Below are positions 1-8,602 of a stretch of DNA of 64,000 bases, in pieces; the first letter of the stretch is position 1; each line of letters begins with the position of its first letter. The notes beneath the pieces were generated by a model. It saw only the letters and a program-made list of their open reading frames with translations. It did no database searches and was not told the DNA's origin. The DNA comes from Nitrospirillum viridazoti (GTDB lineage: Bacteria > Pseudomonadota > Alphaproteobacteria > Azospirillales > Azospirillaceae): NCBI RefSeq assembly GCF_007827975.1, contig NZ_VITT01000028.1. One strand, given 5' to 3'. A program made the translations under genes and the position numbers.

Positions 1-40
1 TTTGGCGTGCCTTCTTCCTGGTCCTCCAAACTCAAAGCAA

Positions 41-81
41 AATGGCCCTGATCAGTTCCAGTTGAGCCGATCAGGGCCATT
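41..81. terminator. Perfect 13-bp inverted repeat near the window edge
   Basis: Bases 41-53 are the exact reverse complement of 69-81, with a 15-base loop. Read on the minus strand the hairpin is followed by TTTTGCTTT, so it resembles an intrinsic terminator in that direction; on the plus strand the tail ATTCTTC is weaker. It lies beyond the fusA terminator, so it either ends a gene entering from the left edge or backs up fusA termination. Bases 1-40 hold no recognisable gene. Confidence 0.55.
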
Positions 82-167
82 CTTCACAGGCGACAAGCTA
101 AGCGACCGGGCGTCGGTCCCGTGGCTGTACCATGCCCGGCCGTTCCCGGATCGCGCTTAAAAAGAAA

Positions 168-191
168 CGGCCGCCCCGGGTGGGGCGGCCG
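168..191 (-). terminator. Intrinsic terminator of fusA
   Basis: Perfect 10-bp stem CGGCCGCCCC/GGGGCGGCCG with a 4-base loop. On the minus strand it is followed by TTTCTTTTT. It starts 30 bases beyond the stop of the EF-G gene and has the form of a classical rho-independent terminator. Confidence 0.9.
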
Positions 192-221
192 CTCTTGCAC
201 TCGTTACCTTTGAAATCAGGC

Positions 222-2363
222 TCAGGCGGCCTTGCCGCTCTTCGCGATGATTTCGTCGGCCACGTTCTTCGGCACCGGGTCGTAGTGCGAGAACTCCATG
301 GTGTAGGAGCCGCGACCCGAGGTCATGCCGCGCAGCTGACCGATGTAACCGAACATTTCGGACAGCGGCACGTGGGATTCGACGGCGATGTTGTGGCCAC
401 GCTCCAGCTGGCCTAGCACCGTGCCGCGACGACGGTTGATGTCGCCGATCACGTCACCCAGGTAGTCGTCCGGAACCACCACTTCGACCTTCATCACCGG
501 CTCCAGCAGGATCGGACCGGCGGTCCGGATGCCTTCGCGGAAGCAGGCCTTGGCGGCGATTTCGAACGTCAGGGCGTTCGAGTCCACTTCGTGGTACTTA
601 CCGTCCAGCAGCGTGGCTTCGAAGTCCACGGTCGGGTAGCTGGCGAGGACGCCGTCTTCCTTCTGGACTTCCAGGCCCTTGCCCACCGACGGGATGTATT
701 CGCGCGGCACGGTGCCGCCGACGACCTTGTCCACGAAGGTGAAGCCAGCGCCGCGTTCCTTCGGCTCGAAGCGGATCTTCACTTCGGCGAACTGGCCCGA
801 ACCGCCGGTCTGCTTCTTGTGGGTGTAGGTGTACTCGACGGTCTTGGTGATCGTCTCGCGGTAGGCCACCTGCGGGCGACCCATCACACCTTCCACGCCG
901 AACTCGGTACGCATACGGTCGAGCGTCACTTCCAGGTGCAGCTCGCCCATGCCGCGCAGCAGGGTCTGGCCGGTGTCGCGGTCCGTTTCCAGACGCAGCG
1001 ACGGATCCGCGCGGACCATCTTGCCGATGGCGGCACCGAACTTGTCCTGGTCGGCACGGTTCTTAGGCTCCACCGACACGCTGATCACGGGGTCGGGGAA
1101 GCGCATGCGCTCCAGCACCACCGGGGCGGTGGCATCGCACAGGGTGTCACCGGTATCCGTCTCGGCCAGCGAGACGAAGGCCACGATGTCGCCCGCGCGG
1201 GCTTCTTCCAGGTCGTTCGCTTCCTTGGCGAACATTTCCACGATACGGCCGATGCGCTCACGCTTGCCGCGGGTGGTGTTCAGCAGGGAGGTGCCCTTGG
1301 CGACGACGCCCGAGTAGACGCGCACGAAGGTCAGCGAACCGTACTTGTCGTTGATGACCTTGAAGGCCAGACCGGCGAAGGGCTCATCGTCCGACGACTT
1401 GCGCTCGCCGTTCGGGTTGCCGTCCGGGTCCACGGTCTTGATGGCCTCGACGTCCGTCGGCGACGGCAGGAAGGCGACGACCGCGTCCAACAGCTGCTGC
1501 ACGCCCTTGTTCTTGTACGAGGAACCGCACAGGACCGGGGTGAAGTCGCCCTTCAGGGTGCCGAGACGCAGGCATTCCTTCAGCACGGCGGGGGCCGGCT
1601 CTTCACCGGACTCCAGGTACTGCTCCATGGCCGCGTCGTCCTGCATCAGGCAGGTGTCGATCAGCTCGGCGCGGTACTCGCCAACCTTGCTCAGCAGCTC
1701 ACGGTCGTAGGCGTTGGTGATCTTCAGCTTGTCGGCCAGGTCGTCGGTGACGTCCCAGATCTCCCACTGGCTGTCCTTTTCCTCGGAGAACCAGACGTAA
1801 GCCTTCATCTCGACGAGGTCGATCATGCCCTGGAAGTTGTCTTCCGAGCCCAGCGGCAGCTGGATGACGGCCGGGGTGGCGCCCAAGCGCTTGCGGATCA
1901 TGTCCACGCAGCGGCTGAAGCTGGCGCCGGAACGGTCCATCTTGTTGACGTAGCACATACGCGGAACGTTGTAGTTGTCCGCCAGGCGCCAGTTGGTCTC
2001 GGTCTGGGGCTCCACACCGGCCACGCCGTCGAACACCACCACGGCACCGTCGAGCACGCGCAGGGAGCGGTTCACCTCGATGGTGAAGTCCACGTGGCCT
2101 GGGGTGTCGATCAGGTTGATCTTCTTGTCCTTCCAGAAGCAGGACACGGCAGCGGACTGAATGGTGATGCCGCGCTTCTGTTCCTGTTCCAGGTAGTCGG
2201 TCGTGGTCGACGACTTCAGGTCCTTGGTGTCATGAATGTCGACGATCGTGTGCTTGCGACCCGTGTAGTACAGGATGCGCTCAGTGGTCGTCGTCTTGCC
2301 GGCATCGACGTGGGCGATGATGCCGATGTTGCGAATGTCGTCCAGCGGTGTGCTGCGGGGCAT
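222..2363 (-). CDS. fusA: Elongation factor G, divergent stand-alone copy
   Basis: Translational GTPase (713 aa) that moves tRNA and mRNA through the ribosome or acts in ribosome recycling, in the cytosol. G1 (AHVDAGKTTTTER), G3 (DTPGH) and G4 (NKMD) are intact near the N-terminus, and domains II-V follow at normal EF-G length. I place the start at 2363 because GGAG sits 7 bases upstream; the in-frame start at 2483 would add 40 unusual residues. The switch I region (HDTKDLKSSTTTDYLEQEQKRG) differs from the usual proteobacterial form (GEVHDG-x-x-MDWMEQEQERG), and rpsL, rpsG and tuf are not beside it, so this may be a second EF-G rather than the str-operon copy. It is monocistronic with its own terminator. 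EF-G identity is secure; its status as a paralogue is inferred. Confidence 0.93.
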   Translation of the reverse strand: MPRSTPLDDIRNIGIIAHVDAGKTTTTERILYYTGRKHTIVDIHDTKDLKSSTTTDYLEQEQKRGITIQSAAVSCFWKDKKINLIDTPGHVDFTIEVNRSLRVLDGAVVVFDGVAGVEPQTETNWRLADNYNVPRMCYVNKMDRSGASFSRCVDMIRKRLGATPAVIQLPLGSEDNFQGMIDLVEMKAYVWFSEEKDSQWEIWDVTDDLADKLKITNAYDRELLSKVGEYRAELIDTCLMQDDAAMEQYLESGEEPAPAVLKECLRLGTLKGDFTPVLCGSSYKNKGVQQLLDAVVAFLPSPTDVEAIKTVDPDGNPNGERKSSDDEPFAGLAFKVINDKYGSLTFVRVYSGVVAKGTSLLNTTRGKRERIGRIVEMFAKEANDLEEARAGDIVAFVSLAETDTGDTLCDATAPVVLERMRFPDPVISVSVEPKNRADQDKFGAAIGKMVRADPSLRLETDRDTGQTLLRGMGELHLEVTLDRMRTEFGVEGVMGRPQVAYRETITKTVEYTYTHKKQTGGSGQFAEVKIRFEPKERGAGFTFVDKVVGGTVPREYIPSVGKGLEVQKEDGVLASYPTVDFEATLLDGKYHEVDSNALTFEIAAKACFREGIRTAGPILLEPVMKVEVVVPDDYLGDVIGDINRRRGTVLGQLERGHNIAVESHVPLSEMFGYIGQLRGMTSGRGSYTMEFSHYDPVPKNVADEIIAKSGKAA

Positions 2364-2908
2364 TAGAGGGCTCCGTCGTCCAACGTCCGGTGCAAAAGAA
2401 TGAAGCCGGCGCGGGGGATGTTCAAAAACGAGCGCGGGCCCTGAAAGGACCCGCATGAAAAAAGGCCGGGGGGTCGACGGCACGCCGCATTACCTCCCGG
2501 GCGGGCGGATATCTAGCGCGTTCCGCCACCTTTTCCAAGGGCTCATGCGGCATGTCACCCCTGAGCAGGGGAGATTCACGCGCATGGCCGGGGGCCTTCT
2601 CCCGCCGCCTGCCCGATTTCCCTGGGCGGTGCGCCGGGATCGGGGCCGGATCCGGCATGGCCTAGGGCTAAAGTACCCCCCAAGTTCGCGAAATCCTGAC
2701 CATATGCACCCTTGGTGATCATGCGCAAACGGCGTGGAATCACCCCTCGGCATGAGGCGGCCCCGCCCCCCGGGGACCGCCCTGGAACCATTGCCCCACT
2801 TACCCGCAATGGGTGCCCCCATAGTGGAATTGTTAACGTTTAGGGGCAAGCCTGCTTGTCAGCCGCACCCCATGACCGGGGGCGCCCCGGACGGCAAGAC
2901 GAAAGCGG
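2364..2908. other. Divergent intergenic region fusA / histidine kinase
   Basis: About 545 bases between divergent genes, without a credible coding frame. Near the fusA side is an imperfect hairpin (about 2431-2455, GCGGG stem). On the kinase side GTTAAC occurs at 2832-2837, a possible single CtrA half-site. Promoters for both genes must lie here, but I could not pick -35/-10 pairs with confidence. Confidence 0.4.
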
Positions 2909-5059
2909 ATGATCCTGGACCTGAACGCCCCGGCCGACAGCGCCGCCCACGGCGGCACCGAAAGAACAAGTCCGCAGGAAAGCGCCCGGCCGTCCCCGGA
3001 CGCGACCATCGCCGACGCGCACGCCGCCGGTGCCGACATCCCCATCCCACCCGATGACACCCCAGCGCGCGCCCTTCAAGGCCTGTCCATTCCCCGCCGC
3101 CTGTTCCTGGCCTTCACCCTGCTGTTCGTCCTGGCAGCCGCGGTCTGCCTGTGGGGCATGCGCCGGATCGACGTCATCGTCAGCACCACCCGCGACAGCC
3201 AGCAGGCCCTGGCCGTCATCCAGGCGGTGGAAGCGGTGCGCACCGCCATGCTGGACCAGGAGACGGGCCTGCGCGGCTATATCGTGGCGGGCGATCCCAC
3301 CTTCCTGGAACCGACCCGCCAGGCCATGCAATCGCAGGAAAGCCGCCTGGCAAGGCTGGAGGCGCTGACCCAGGGCGACACGGACCAGCGGCGGCGGGTG
3401 GATACGCTGCGTGCCGAGGTGCGCGATTGGCAGGACGGCTACGCCAACCCCACCCTGACCATGGCGACGGACCCCACGACGCGGGCCCTGGCCCGCGACC
3501 AGGCCCGGGCCTTGGGGGGCAAGCGCTCCATGGATGCGGTGCGCGGCACGCTGGATGCCATCGCGACGGCGGAGCGCGAGATGCTGGACGAGCATCTGGT
3601 GCGGCAGCAGAACGCCCAGTCGGAGGGGGTGCGGGGCATCCTGGTGGGCGGCCTGATGATCGTCGCCACCGCCCTCGGCATCTGGGTCCTGCTGTCCCGC
3701 AGCCTGGTGCTGCCCATCCTGGCCCTGACCGCCGCGCTGCGCGCCATCGCCCGGGGCGACGCCAGCGTCACGGTCACCGGTGCCGGACGCAGCGATGAGC
3801 TGGGCACCATGGCACGCGCCCTGCAATCGCTGAAGGAACAGCAACAGGCGCGGGAGCGCCAACGGGCGGACCGCCAGGCCCTGGAACGCCGCATGCTGGC
3901 AACTGTGCAGGAAAGCCGCGAGCGGCTGGACAGCATTCTGAACAGCCTGGCGGACGGCGTCCTGACCATCAACGAGGCGGGCGTTATCCTGTCCGCCAAT
4001 CGCGCCGGCGCCAGCATGCTGGGCCGCGACGTGCGCCAATTGCTGGGCCTGCCGGTGGACGAGTTCCTGACCCTGCCCAGCCTGGCCGGGGCCAACGCCG
4101 CCGCCAGCGCTGTGCTGGGAGAGGCAGCCGGCACCCTGTGGCTGCCCCTGGCGCTGGAAGGGAATAGCCCCCGCGAGGTCGAGGTGCGCGGCGAGGAACG
4201 CCGCTTCCCGGCGGAACTGACCGTCACCACCACCCAGCTGGACGACCGCCCCCTCTACACCCTGGTGCTGCGCGATATAACGCATCGCAAGGAGGTGGAG
4301 CGCATGAAGGACGCCTTCATCTCCACCGTCAGCCATGAATTGCGCACGCCGCTGACCTCCATCCACGGATCCATCCGCCTGGCGCTGGGCATGCCCGACG
4401 CCCTGTCCATCCAGGCGCAGAACCTGCTGCGCATCGCCGACCGCAACAGCGAACGGCTGATCGCCATCGTCAACGACCTGCTGGATATCGAGCGCATTGA
4501 ATCCGGCACCCTGGATCTGAAGGCGGACAAGCTGGACCTGGGGGAATTGGCGGCGGAGACGGTGGCCACGCTGCGCCCCATGGCCGAGGAGCACAGCGTC
4601 ACCCTGCGCTACATTTCCGCCGGTTCCCTCCCCGTGGTGGGCGACCCGCGACGCCTGCGGCAGGTGCTGGCCAACCTGGTGTCCAACGCCATCAAATATT
4701 CCAACGCGGGCGGTGCTGTGACCGTGCAGGGCGACAGGGAGGACGGCCGCGTCCGCCTCTCGGTGCACGACAACGGCCCCGGCGTGCCGGACTGGTTCAA
4801 GCCGCGCCTGTTTCAGAAATTCGCCCAGGCGGACTCGTCGGACAGCCGGCAGAAAGGCGGGAATGGCCTGGGCCTGTCCATCGTCAAGGCCATCGTGGAG
4901 CGCCACGGCGGGCACATGACCCTGACCAGCCACCCGGGCGACACGGAATTCGTGCTGACCCTGCCGTCCAGGCGCATCGACGCCCGGTCCGATGCGCCTG
5001 CGGGCGCCGACATCCCCCAGTCCCCCAGCCCCCAGGCCCCCGGTCCCCAGCCCCCCTAA
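2909..5059 (+). CDS. CHASE3-HAMP-PAS sensor histidine kinase
   Basis: Membrane histidine kinase, 716 aa. A proline- and alanine-rich N-tail of about 60 residues precedes TM1 (about 66-84). A periplasmic CHASE3-like sensor (about 85-240, with DQETGLRGYI) leads to TM2 (about 244-263), then HAMP (about 264-310), a short coiled linker, PAS (about 335-462), HisKA with SHELRTP (phospho-acceptor His476) and an HATPase domain with N box (SNAIKYS), G1 (DNGPGVP) and G2 (NGLGLSIV). There is no attached receiver, so its partners should be the response regulator starting 171 bases downstream and the Hpt/GGDEF protein after it. The signal is unknown. The C-terminal 30 residues are a proline-rich tail of no clear function. 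Confidence 0.92.
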   Translation: MILDLNAPADSAAHGGTERTSPQESARPSPDATIADAHAAGADIPIPPDDTPARALQGLSIPRRLFLAFTLLFVLAAAVCLWGMRRIDVIVSTTRDSQQALAVIQAVEAVRTAMLDQETGLRGYIVAGDPTFLEPTRQAMQSQESRLARLEALTQGDTDQRRRVDTLRAEVRDWQDGYANPTLTMATDPTTRALARDQARALGGKRSMDAVRGTLDAIATAEREMLDEHLVRQQNAQSEGVRGILVGGLMIVATALGIWVLLSRSLVLPILALTAALRAIARGDASVTVTGAGRSDELGTMARALQSLKEQQQARERQRADRQALERRMLATVQESRERLDSILNSLADGVLTINEAGVILSANRAGASMLGRDVRQLLGLPVDEFLTLPSLAGANAAASAVLGEAAGTLWLPLALEGNSPREVEVRGEERRFPAELTVTTTQLDDRPLYTLVLRDITHRKEVERMKDAFISTVSHELRTPLTSIHGSIRLALGMPDALSIQAQNLLRIADRNSERLIAIVNDLLDIERIESGTLDLKADKLDLGELAAETVATLRPMAEEHSVTLRYISAGSLPVVGDPRRLRQVLANLVSNAIKYSNAGGAVTVQGDREDGRVRLSVHDNGPGVPDWFKPRLFQKFAQADSSDSRQKGGNGLGLSIVKAIVERHGGHMTLTSHPGDTEFVLTLPSRRIDARSDAPAGADIPQSPSPQAPGPQPP

Positions 5060-5230
5060 GCGGCACCTTGGCGGCCCGACGGCCTGTGGCCGACTGTCGC
5101 CCGAACTCCATTTGCGCCCGCTGGCCCCGGCGGCTACCCTGGTGTGCACTGTAGCGCCACGGGGACGCCGGCATGTCCCTCCCAAAACCATGACACCCAA
5201 GTCCATCGCACAAGACCACCGCGAGGCAGC

Positions 5231-5623
5231 ATGGCCGAGTCACTGAACCGCATCCTCTATGTCGATGACGAGCCGGACATCCGCGCCATCGTCGAACTCA
5301 GTTTGCGCCATGTCGGTGGCTTTGACGTGCAGATGGCCGAATCCGGCGCCCGCGCCTTGGAAATCCTGGATGGTTGGACGCCCCAGCTGATCCTGCTGGA
5401 CGCCATGATGCCCGGCATGGACGGTCCCGCCACGCTGGCCGCCATCCGCCAGCGCCCGTCCCTGGCCGGCGTCCCCATCGCCTTCATGACCGCCAAGGTC
5501 CAACCGTCGGAAGTGGCACGGTTCAAGGAGCTGGGCGCGGTGGGCGTGATCGCCAAACCCTTCGACCCCATGAGCCTGCCCAACACCGTCCGCGAGCTGT
5601 GGGGCGGCGCAGGCCCGACATGA
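5231..5623 (+). CDS. Single-domain response regulator (CheY-like)
   Basis: 130-aa stand-alone receiver. The acidic pair (YVDDEPD), the phospho-acceptor in LLDAMMPGMDG, the conserved Thr (FMTAK) and the Lys of KPFDP are all present, so it should be phosphorylatable. The start at 5231 follows GCGAGGCAGC and leaves a normal REC N-terminus; an in-frame upstream start would add 29 non-REC residues. It overlaps the next gene by ATGA, so the two are translationally coupled. With no output domain, it probably shuttles phosphate between the upstream kinase and the Hpt domain of the downstream protein. Confidence 0.92.
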   Translation: MAESLNRILYVDDEPDIRAIVELSLRHVGGFDVQMAESGARALEILDGWTPQLILLDAMMPGMDGPATLAAIRQRPSLAGVPIAFMTAKVQPSEVARFKELGAVGVIAKPFDPMSLPNTVRELWGGAGPT

Positions 5624-7263
5624 TCCAGGACACTTCGCCCATCATGCCGCCCCTGCCAGCGGACCTGCTGGCGCGGGTGGAGAAAATCCGCCAGGACTTC
5701 ATGGCCGGCCTGCCGGATCGCCTGGCGCAAATCCGGCAGGCGGCCGAGGCGCTGGAAGGCCTGGACGGCGACGACGCCACCACTGCCCGCGCCGACCTGG
5801 CGCGCCACGCCCATTCCCTGGCCGGCTCCGGCGCCACCTTCGGCCTGCCGGACCTGAGCGTCGCCGCCCGCGCGCTGGAGGAGGTGATCGACCAGATGGG
5901 GGCCATTGCCCTGCCGGTGCTCCGTACCGCCATCGACGGACTGGAGCGAGCCATCACCGGCGCCGCCCCATCCGCCCCCGCCGTCAATGCCCTGCCCATC
6001 GCCCCCGTCCTGTCCAGCGAGGGGACTTACCGTTCCGTCTACCTGATGCAGGCCGATGGCCCGGGGGCCGAGGATCTGGCCGACATCCTGGCCGCCTACG
6101 GCTATAAGCTGACTGCCTTTCCCGATGGCGACGCCCTGACCGCCGCCGTGGCCGATGCCGCACCGGAAGCGATCATCCTGGACATCAACCCGCACGGCAT
6201 GATCCCCGGCGCCACGCGGATGACGGACGCCAGGGGGCGCAAGATACCAGCCCTCGCGCTGTCGTCCGCCACCGGTTTCGCCGCGCGGCTGGCGGCGGCA
6301 CGGGCCGGTTGCGACGCCTATGTGGTGAAGCCGCCGGACGCCAACGCCCTGGTCAACCATCTGGACCGTCTGACGGAACGCGACCCCGACCAGCCGCTGC
6401 GCATCCTGATCGTGGACGACGACGCCACGCTGGGCGCCTATTACGAGATGGCGCTGCAGTCCGCCGGCATGCAGACGCGGCTGGTGACCGACCCGCTGCA
6501 GGCGGTCGAAGCGCTGTATGACCACAACGCCGACCTGATGGTAACCGACCTGATCATGCCCCAGTGCACGGGCTTCGAGCTGGCGTCGGTCCTGCGGCAG
6601 TATGATGGCCTGCTGGCCCTGCCCATCGTCTTCCTGACGGCGGACCTGGACACGGAGACGCACCGATCCGCCGTGCGCACGGGCGTCGATGCCTATCTGA
6701 CCAAGCCGGTCGACCTGGGCGACCTGGCGGAAACAGTGCGCGCCCGTGCCCGCCGCGCCCGCCAACTGAAGGCGCTGATGGTGCGCGACGGCCTGACCGG
6801 CGCCTACAACCACCCCATGATCCAGGATTTGCTGGCGACCGAAGTGGCCCGCGCCCAGCGCGACGGTACGGACCTGTCCTTCGCGATGCTGGATATCGAC
6901 CATTTCAAGAAGGTCAACGACCGCTACGGCCACGGGGCCGGTGACCGCGTCATCAAGGGCCTGTCACGCCTGTTGCAACAGCGGCTGCGGCGCAGCGACA
7001 TGATCGGGCGCTATGGTGGCGAGGAGTTCGCCGTGCTGATGCCGCAAACGCGGCCCGAGCACGCGGCGGAGCGGCTGAACCTGCTGCGCCAGCAGTTCAG
7101 CGAAATCCCCTACGTGCACGGCGACACCCAGTTCCAGGTGACCTTCTCCGGGGGCGTGGTGGGGCTGAAGCCCGGGCTGGACGCCAAGGCCCTGAACCTG
7201 ACGGCCGACGCCGCGCTCTATCGCGCGAAGAACGCCGGCCGCAACAGGATCGAACTGGGCTGA
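5620..7263 (+). CDS. Hpt-REC-REC-GGDEF diguanylate cyclase
   Basis: 547-aa cytoplasmic protein. An N-terminal Hpt domain (about 10-115) carries HSLAGSGATFG with His65 as probable phospho-acceptor. REC1 (about 137-250) is degenerate: it keeps Asp188 (LDINP) and Lys237 but lacks the N-terminal acidic pair. REC2 (about 260-378) is complete, with VDDD, Asp310 (TDLIMP) and Lys362. The GGDEF domain (about 385-547) has an active-site GGEEF at 466-470 and an RxxD inhibitory site (Arg457-Asp460) exactly five residues upstream. It should make cyclic-di-GMP under phosphorelay control, with product inhibition. PleD-type cyclases have REC-REC-GGDEF; the fused Hpt is an additional module. Its start overlaps the response regulator stop, which marks an operon with the upstream kinase. 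Confidence 0.93.
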   Translation: MIQDTSPIMPPLPADLLARVEKIRQDFMAGLPDRLAQIRQAAEALEGLDGDDATTARADLARHAHSLAGSGATFGLPDLSVAARALEEVIDQMGAIALPVLRTAIDGLERAITGAAPSAPAVNALPIAPVLSSEGTYRSVYLMQADGPGAEDLADILAAYGYKLTAFPDGDALTAAVADAAPEAIILDINPHGMIPGATRMTDARGRKIPALALSSATGFAARLAAARAGCDAYVVKPPDANALVNHLDRLTERDPDQPLRILIVDDDATLGAYYEMALQSAGMQTRLVTDPLQAVEALYDHNADLMVTDLIMPQCTGFELASVLRQYDGLLALPIVFLTADLDTETHRSAVRTGVDAYLTKPVDLGDLAETVRARARRARQLKALMVRDGLTGAYNHPMIQDLLATEVARAQRDGTDLSFAMLDIDHFKKVNDRYGHGAGDRVIKGLSRLLQQRLRRSDMIGRYGGEEFAVLMPQTRPEHAAERLNLLRQQFSEIPYVHGDTQFQVTFSGGVVGLKPGLDAKALNLTADAALYRAKNAGRNRIELG

Positions 7264-7269
7264 GCACCA

Positions 7270-7296
7270 AAGCTATGAAACGCCGTTTCATAGCTT
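7270..7296. terminator. Bidirectional hairpin between convergent genes
   Basis: Perfect 12-bp inverted repeat AAGCTATGAAAC/GTTTCATAGCTT with a 3-base loop, starting 7 bases after the cyclase stop and lying before the convergent lipoprotein gene. There is no long T-run, so termination efficiency is uncertain. Confidence 0.65.
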
Positions 7297-7329
7297 GGAT
7301 CCGACCGCACCCGGCGTTTGGTGGGAAAC

Positions 7330-7524
7330 TTATCTCACCGGCGCGGTGACGACCTTGGCCGTGGTGCTGACCGCGGTGCTGGCCACGTCGGCCGCCGTGC
7401 CCACGGCGGTGCCGGCGGCATCGACCACGACGCAGCCGCTGAGGGCGCCCAGCGCCAGGCCCAGCACCAGCACGCTTCTGCCCACCCGGTAAATCTTTCC
7501 CTGGAACAACGACACGCCCGACAT
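7330..7524 (-). CDS. Small lipoprotein
   Basis: 64-aa predicted lipoprotein. A short basic N-terminus and hydrophobic stretch end in a lipobox LSGC (Cys31), followed by a low-complexity Ala/Val/Thr tail (TAVGTAADVASTAVSTTAKV) with heptad-like spacing that suggests an amphipathic helix. Small envelope lipoproteins of this style are common in Proteobacteria and mostly uncharacterised. It stands alone, convergent with the cyclase gene. The signal is clear; no function can be assigned. Confidence 0.7.
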   Translation of the reverse strand: MSGVSLFQGKIYRVGRSVLVLGLALGALSGCVVVDAAGTAVGTAADVASTAVSTTAKVVTAPVR

Positions 7525-7635
7525 GGCGAAACCCCTTGGCTGGCCTGGCTTCCCGTCTGATCCGGGAATCCTGGGGGCCGGCCGCCGGCCCCCTTCCCTT
7601 TATACGGAAGCAAAGGGCGGGCCAGGGTGGTCTCT

Positions 7636-7720
7636 GTCAGGCTATGCCGTCTGGGGCGGTTTGGTCAGGCTACGCCTTCCCGGGCGGTTTGGGTCAGGCT
7701 ATGCCTTCCGGGGCGGTCAT
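7636..7720. repeat. Three tandem 28-29-bp repeats at the surE 3' end
   Basis: Three imperfect copies begin at 7636, 7664 and 7693, each starting GTCAGGCTA and ending GGGCGGT. The last copy is the end of surE: on the minus strand it encodes the tail TAPEGIA plus stop. The two downstream copies still read TAREGVA-stop and TAPDGIA-stop, so the 3' end of the gene has been duplicated twice into the intergenic space. Confidence 0.75.
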
Positions 7721-8461
7721 GTCGAAGCCCAGGGGCGTCACCGACACCAGGCCGTGCTTGAGCGCGCCGGCGTCCGTGTCCGGCCCCAGGATGGGCATGT
7801 GGCGGCGGAAGGCCATCCAGTAATAGGTGCCGCCGCGCATGTCGGCGCGCGGTTCCACGTCGATGCGGTCCAGGGTGCCCCTGCTCTGCCGCGTCAGCAC
7901 CACGTCGCCCACGTCCGCCGCGTCCACGTCGGGAAAGTTCACGTTCAGCACGGCATTGGCGGCGACCCGCAGGTCCAGCGCATAGTCGAGCGACCGGGCG
8001 AAGACCGCCCGCGCCGTGTCCCAGCGCACCTGGCCACCCCTGGCGAAGGATTGGCTGAAGGCGATGGCCGGGACGCCCAGCAGGCGCGCGGTCAGGGCCG
8101 CCGCCACGGTGCCCGAATACGGCACCTCGTCACCCACGTTGGCGCCCCGGTTGATGCCGGACAGCACGATGTCCGGTGGATTGTCCTTCAGCAGGTGGCG
8201 CAGGCCGAAGATGGCGCAGTCGCTGGGGGTGCCGGTCAGGGCGTAGCGGCGTTCCCCCCGTTCCTCCACCCGCAGGGGCGTGGTCAGGGTGACGGCGCGC
8301 GACATGCCGCTCTGGTCCTTCTCCGGCGCCACCACCCAGACCTCCTCCGCCACCCCGGCCACCAGCTCGGCCAGCAGGGCCAGGCCCGGCGCGTTGATGC
8401 CGTCGTCGTTGGTGAGCAGCACGCGGCCCAGGCGGCGGGCGGGCGGGACGGATGACGTCAT
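7694..8461 (-). CDS. surE: 5'/3'-nucleotidase SurE
   Basis: 255-aa metal-dependent nucleoside monophosphatase of the SurE family, a survival and stationary-phase enzyme in the cytosol. The N-terminal motif RVLLTNDDGINAPG carries the metal-binding Asp pair, and VLSGINRGANVGDEVPYSGT supplies the Ser/Asn region and substrate loop. Length is normal. It is divergent from the DUF1491 gene and has no pcm neighbour. The last codons fall in a tandem repeat, so the exact C-terminus may vary between strains. Confidence 0.95.
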   Translation of the reverse strand: MTSSVPPARRLGRVLLTNDDGINAPGLALLAELVAGVAEEVWVVAPEKDQSGMSRAVTLTTPLRVEERGERRYALTGTPSDCAIFGLRHLLKDNPPDIVLSGINRGANVGDEVPYSGTVAAALTARLLGVPAIAFSQSFARGGQVRWDTARAVFARSLDYALDLRVAANAVLNVNFPDVDAADVGDVVLTRQSRGTLDRIDVEPRADMRGGTYYWMAFRRHMPILGPDTDAGALKHGLVSVTPLGFDMTAPEGIA

Positions 8462-8602
8462 GAGTCTGGCCTCGGAAGCGGTGGAACCCTATAGATACGG
8501 GGCGCACCTTTCCGGGCGGCGGCGCGGATGGCAAGCCGCAATGTCGCGCCCCGCTCCGCTTTGATCGCTTTTCCCGTCCAATCCTTCAGGAACCCCGGGA
8601 CC

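Noticed and set aside
591..2366. Long plus-strand open frame over fusA
   Set aside because: Antisense to a certain EF-G gene; its His/Val/Gln-rich translation is the usual mirror of GC-rich coding sequence.
2832..2837. GTTAAC as a CtrA box for the histidine kinase
   Set aside because: Only one half-site, and a 6-base match is expected by chance over a window of this size.
2840..5206. 788-codon minus-strand frame over the histidine kinase
   Set aside because: Shadow of the kinase gene, with no domain motif and Gln/His/Gly-rich low complexity.
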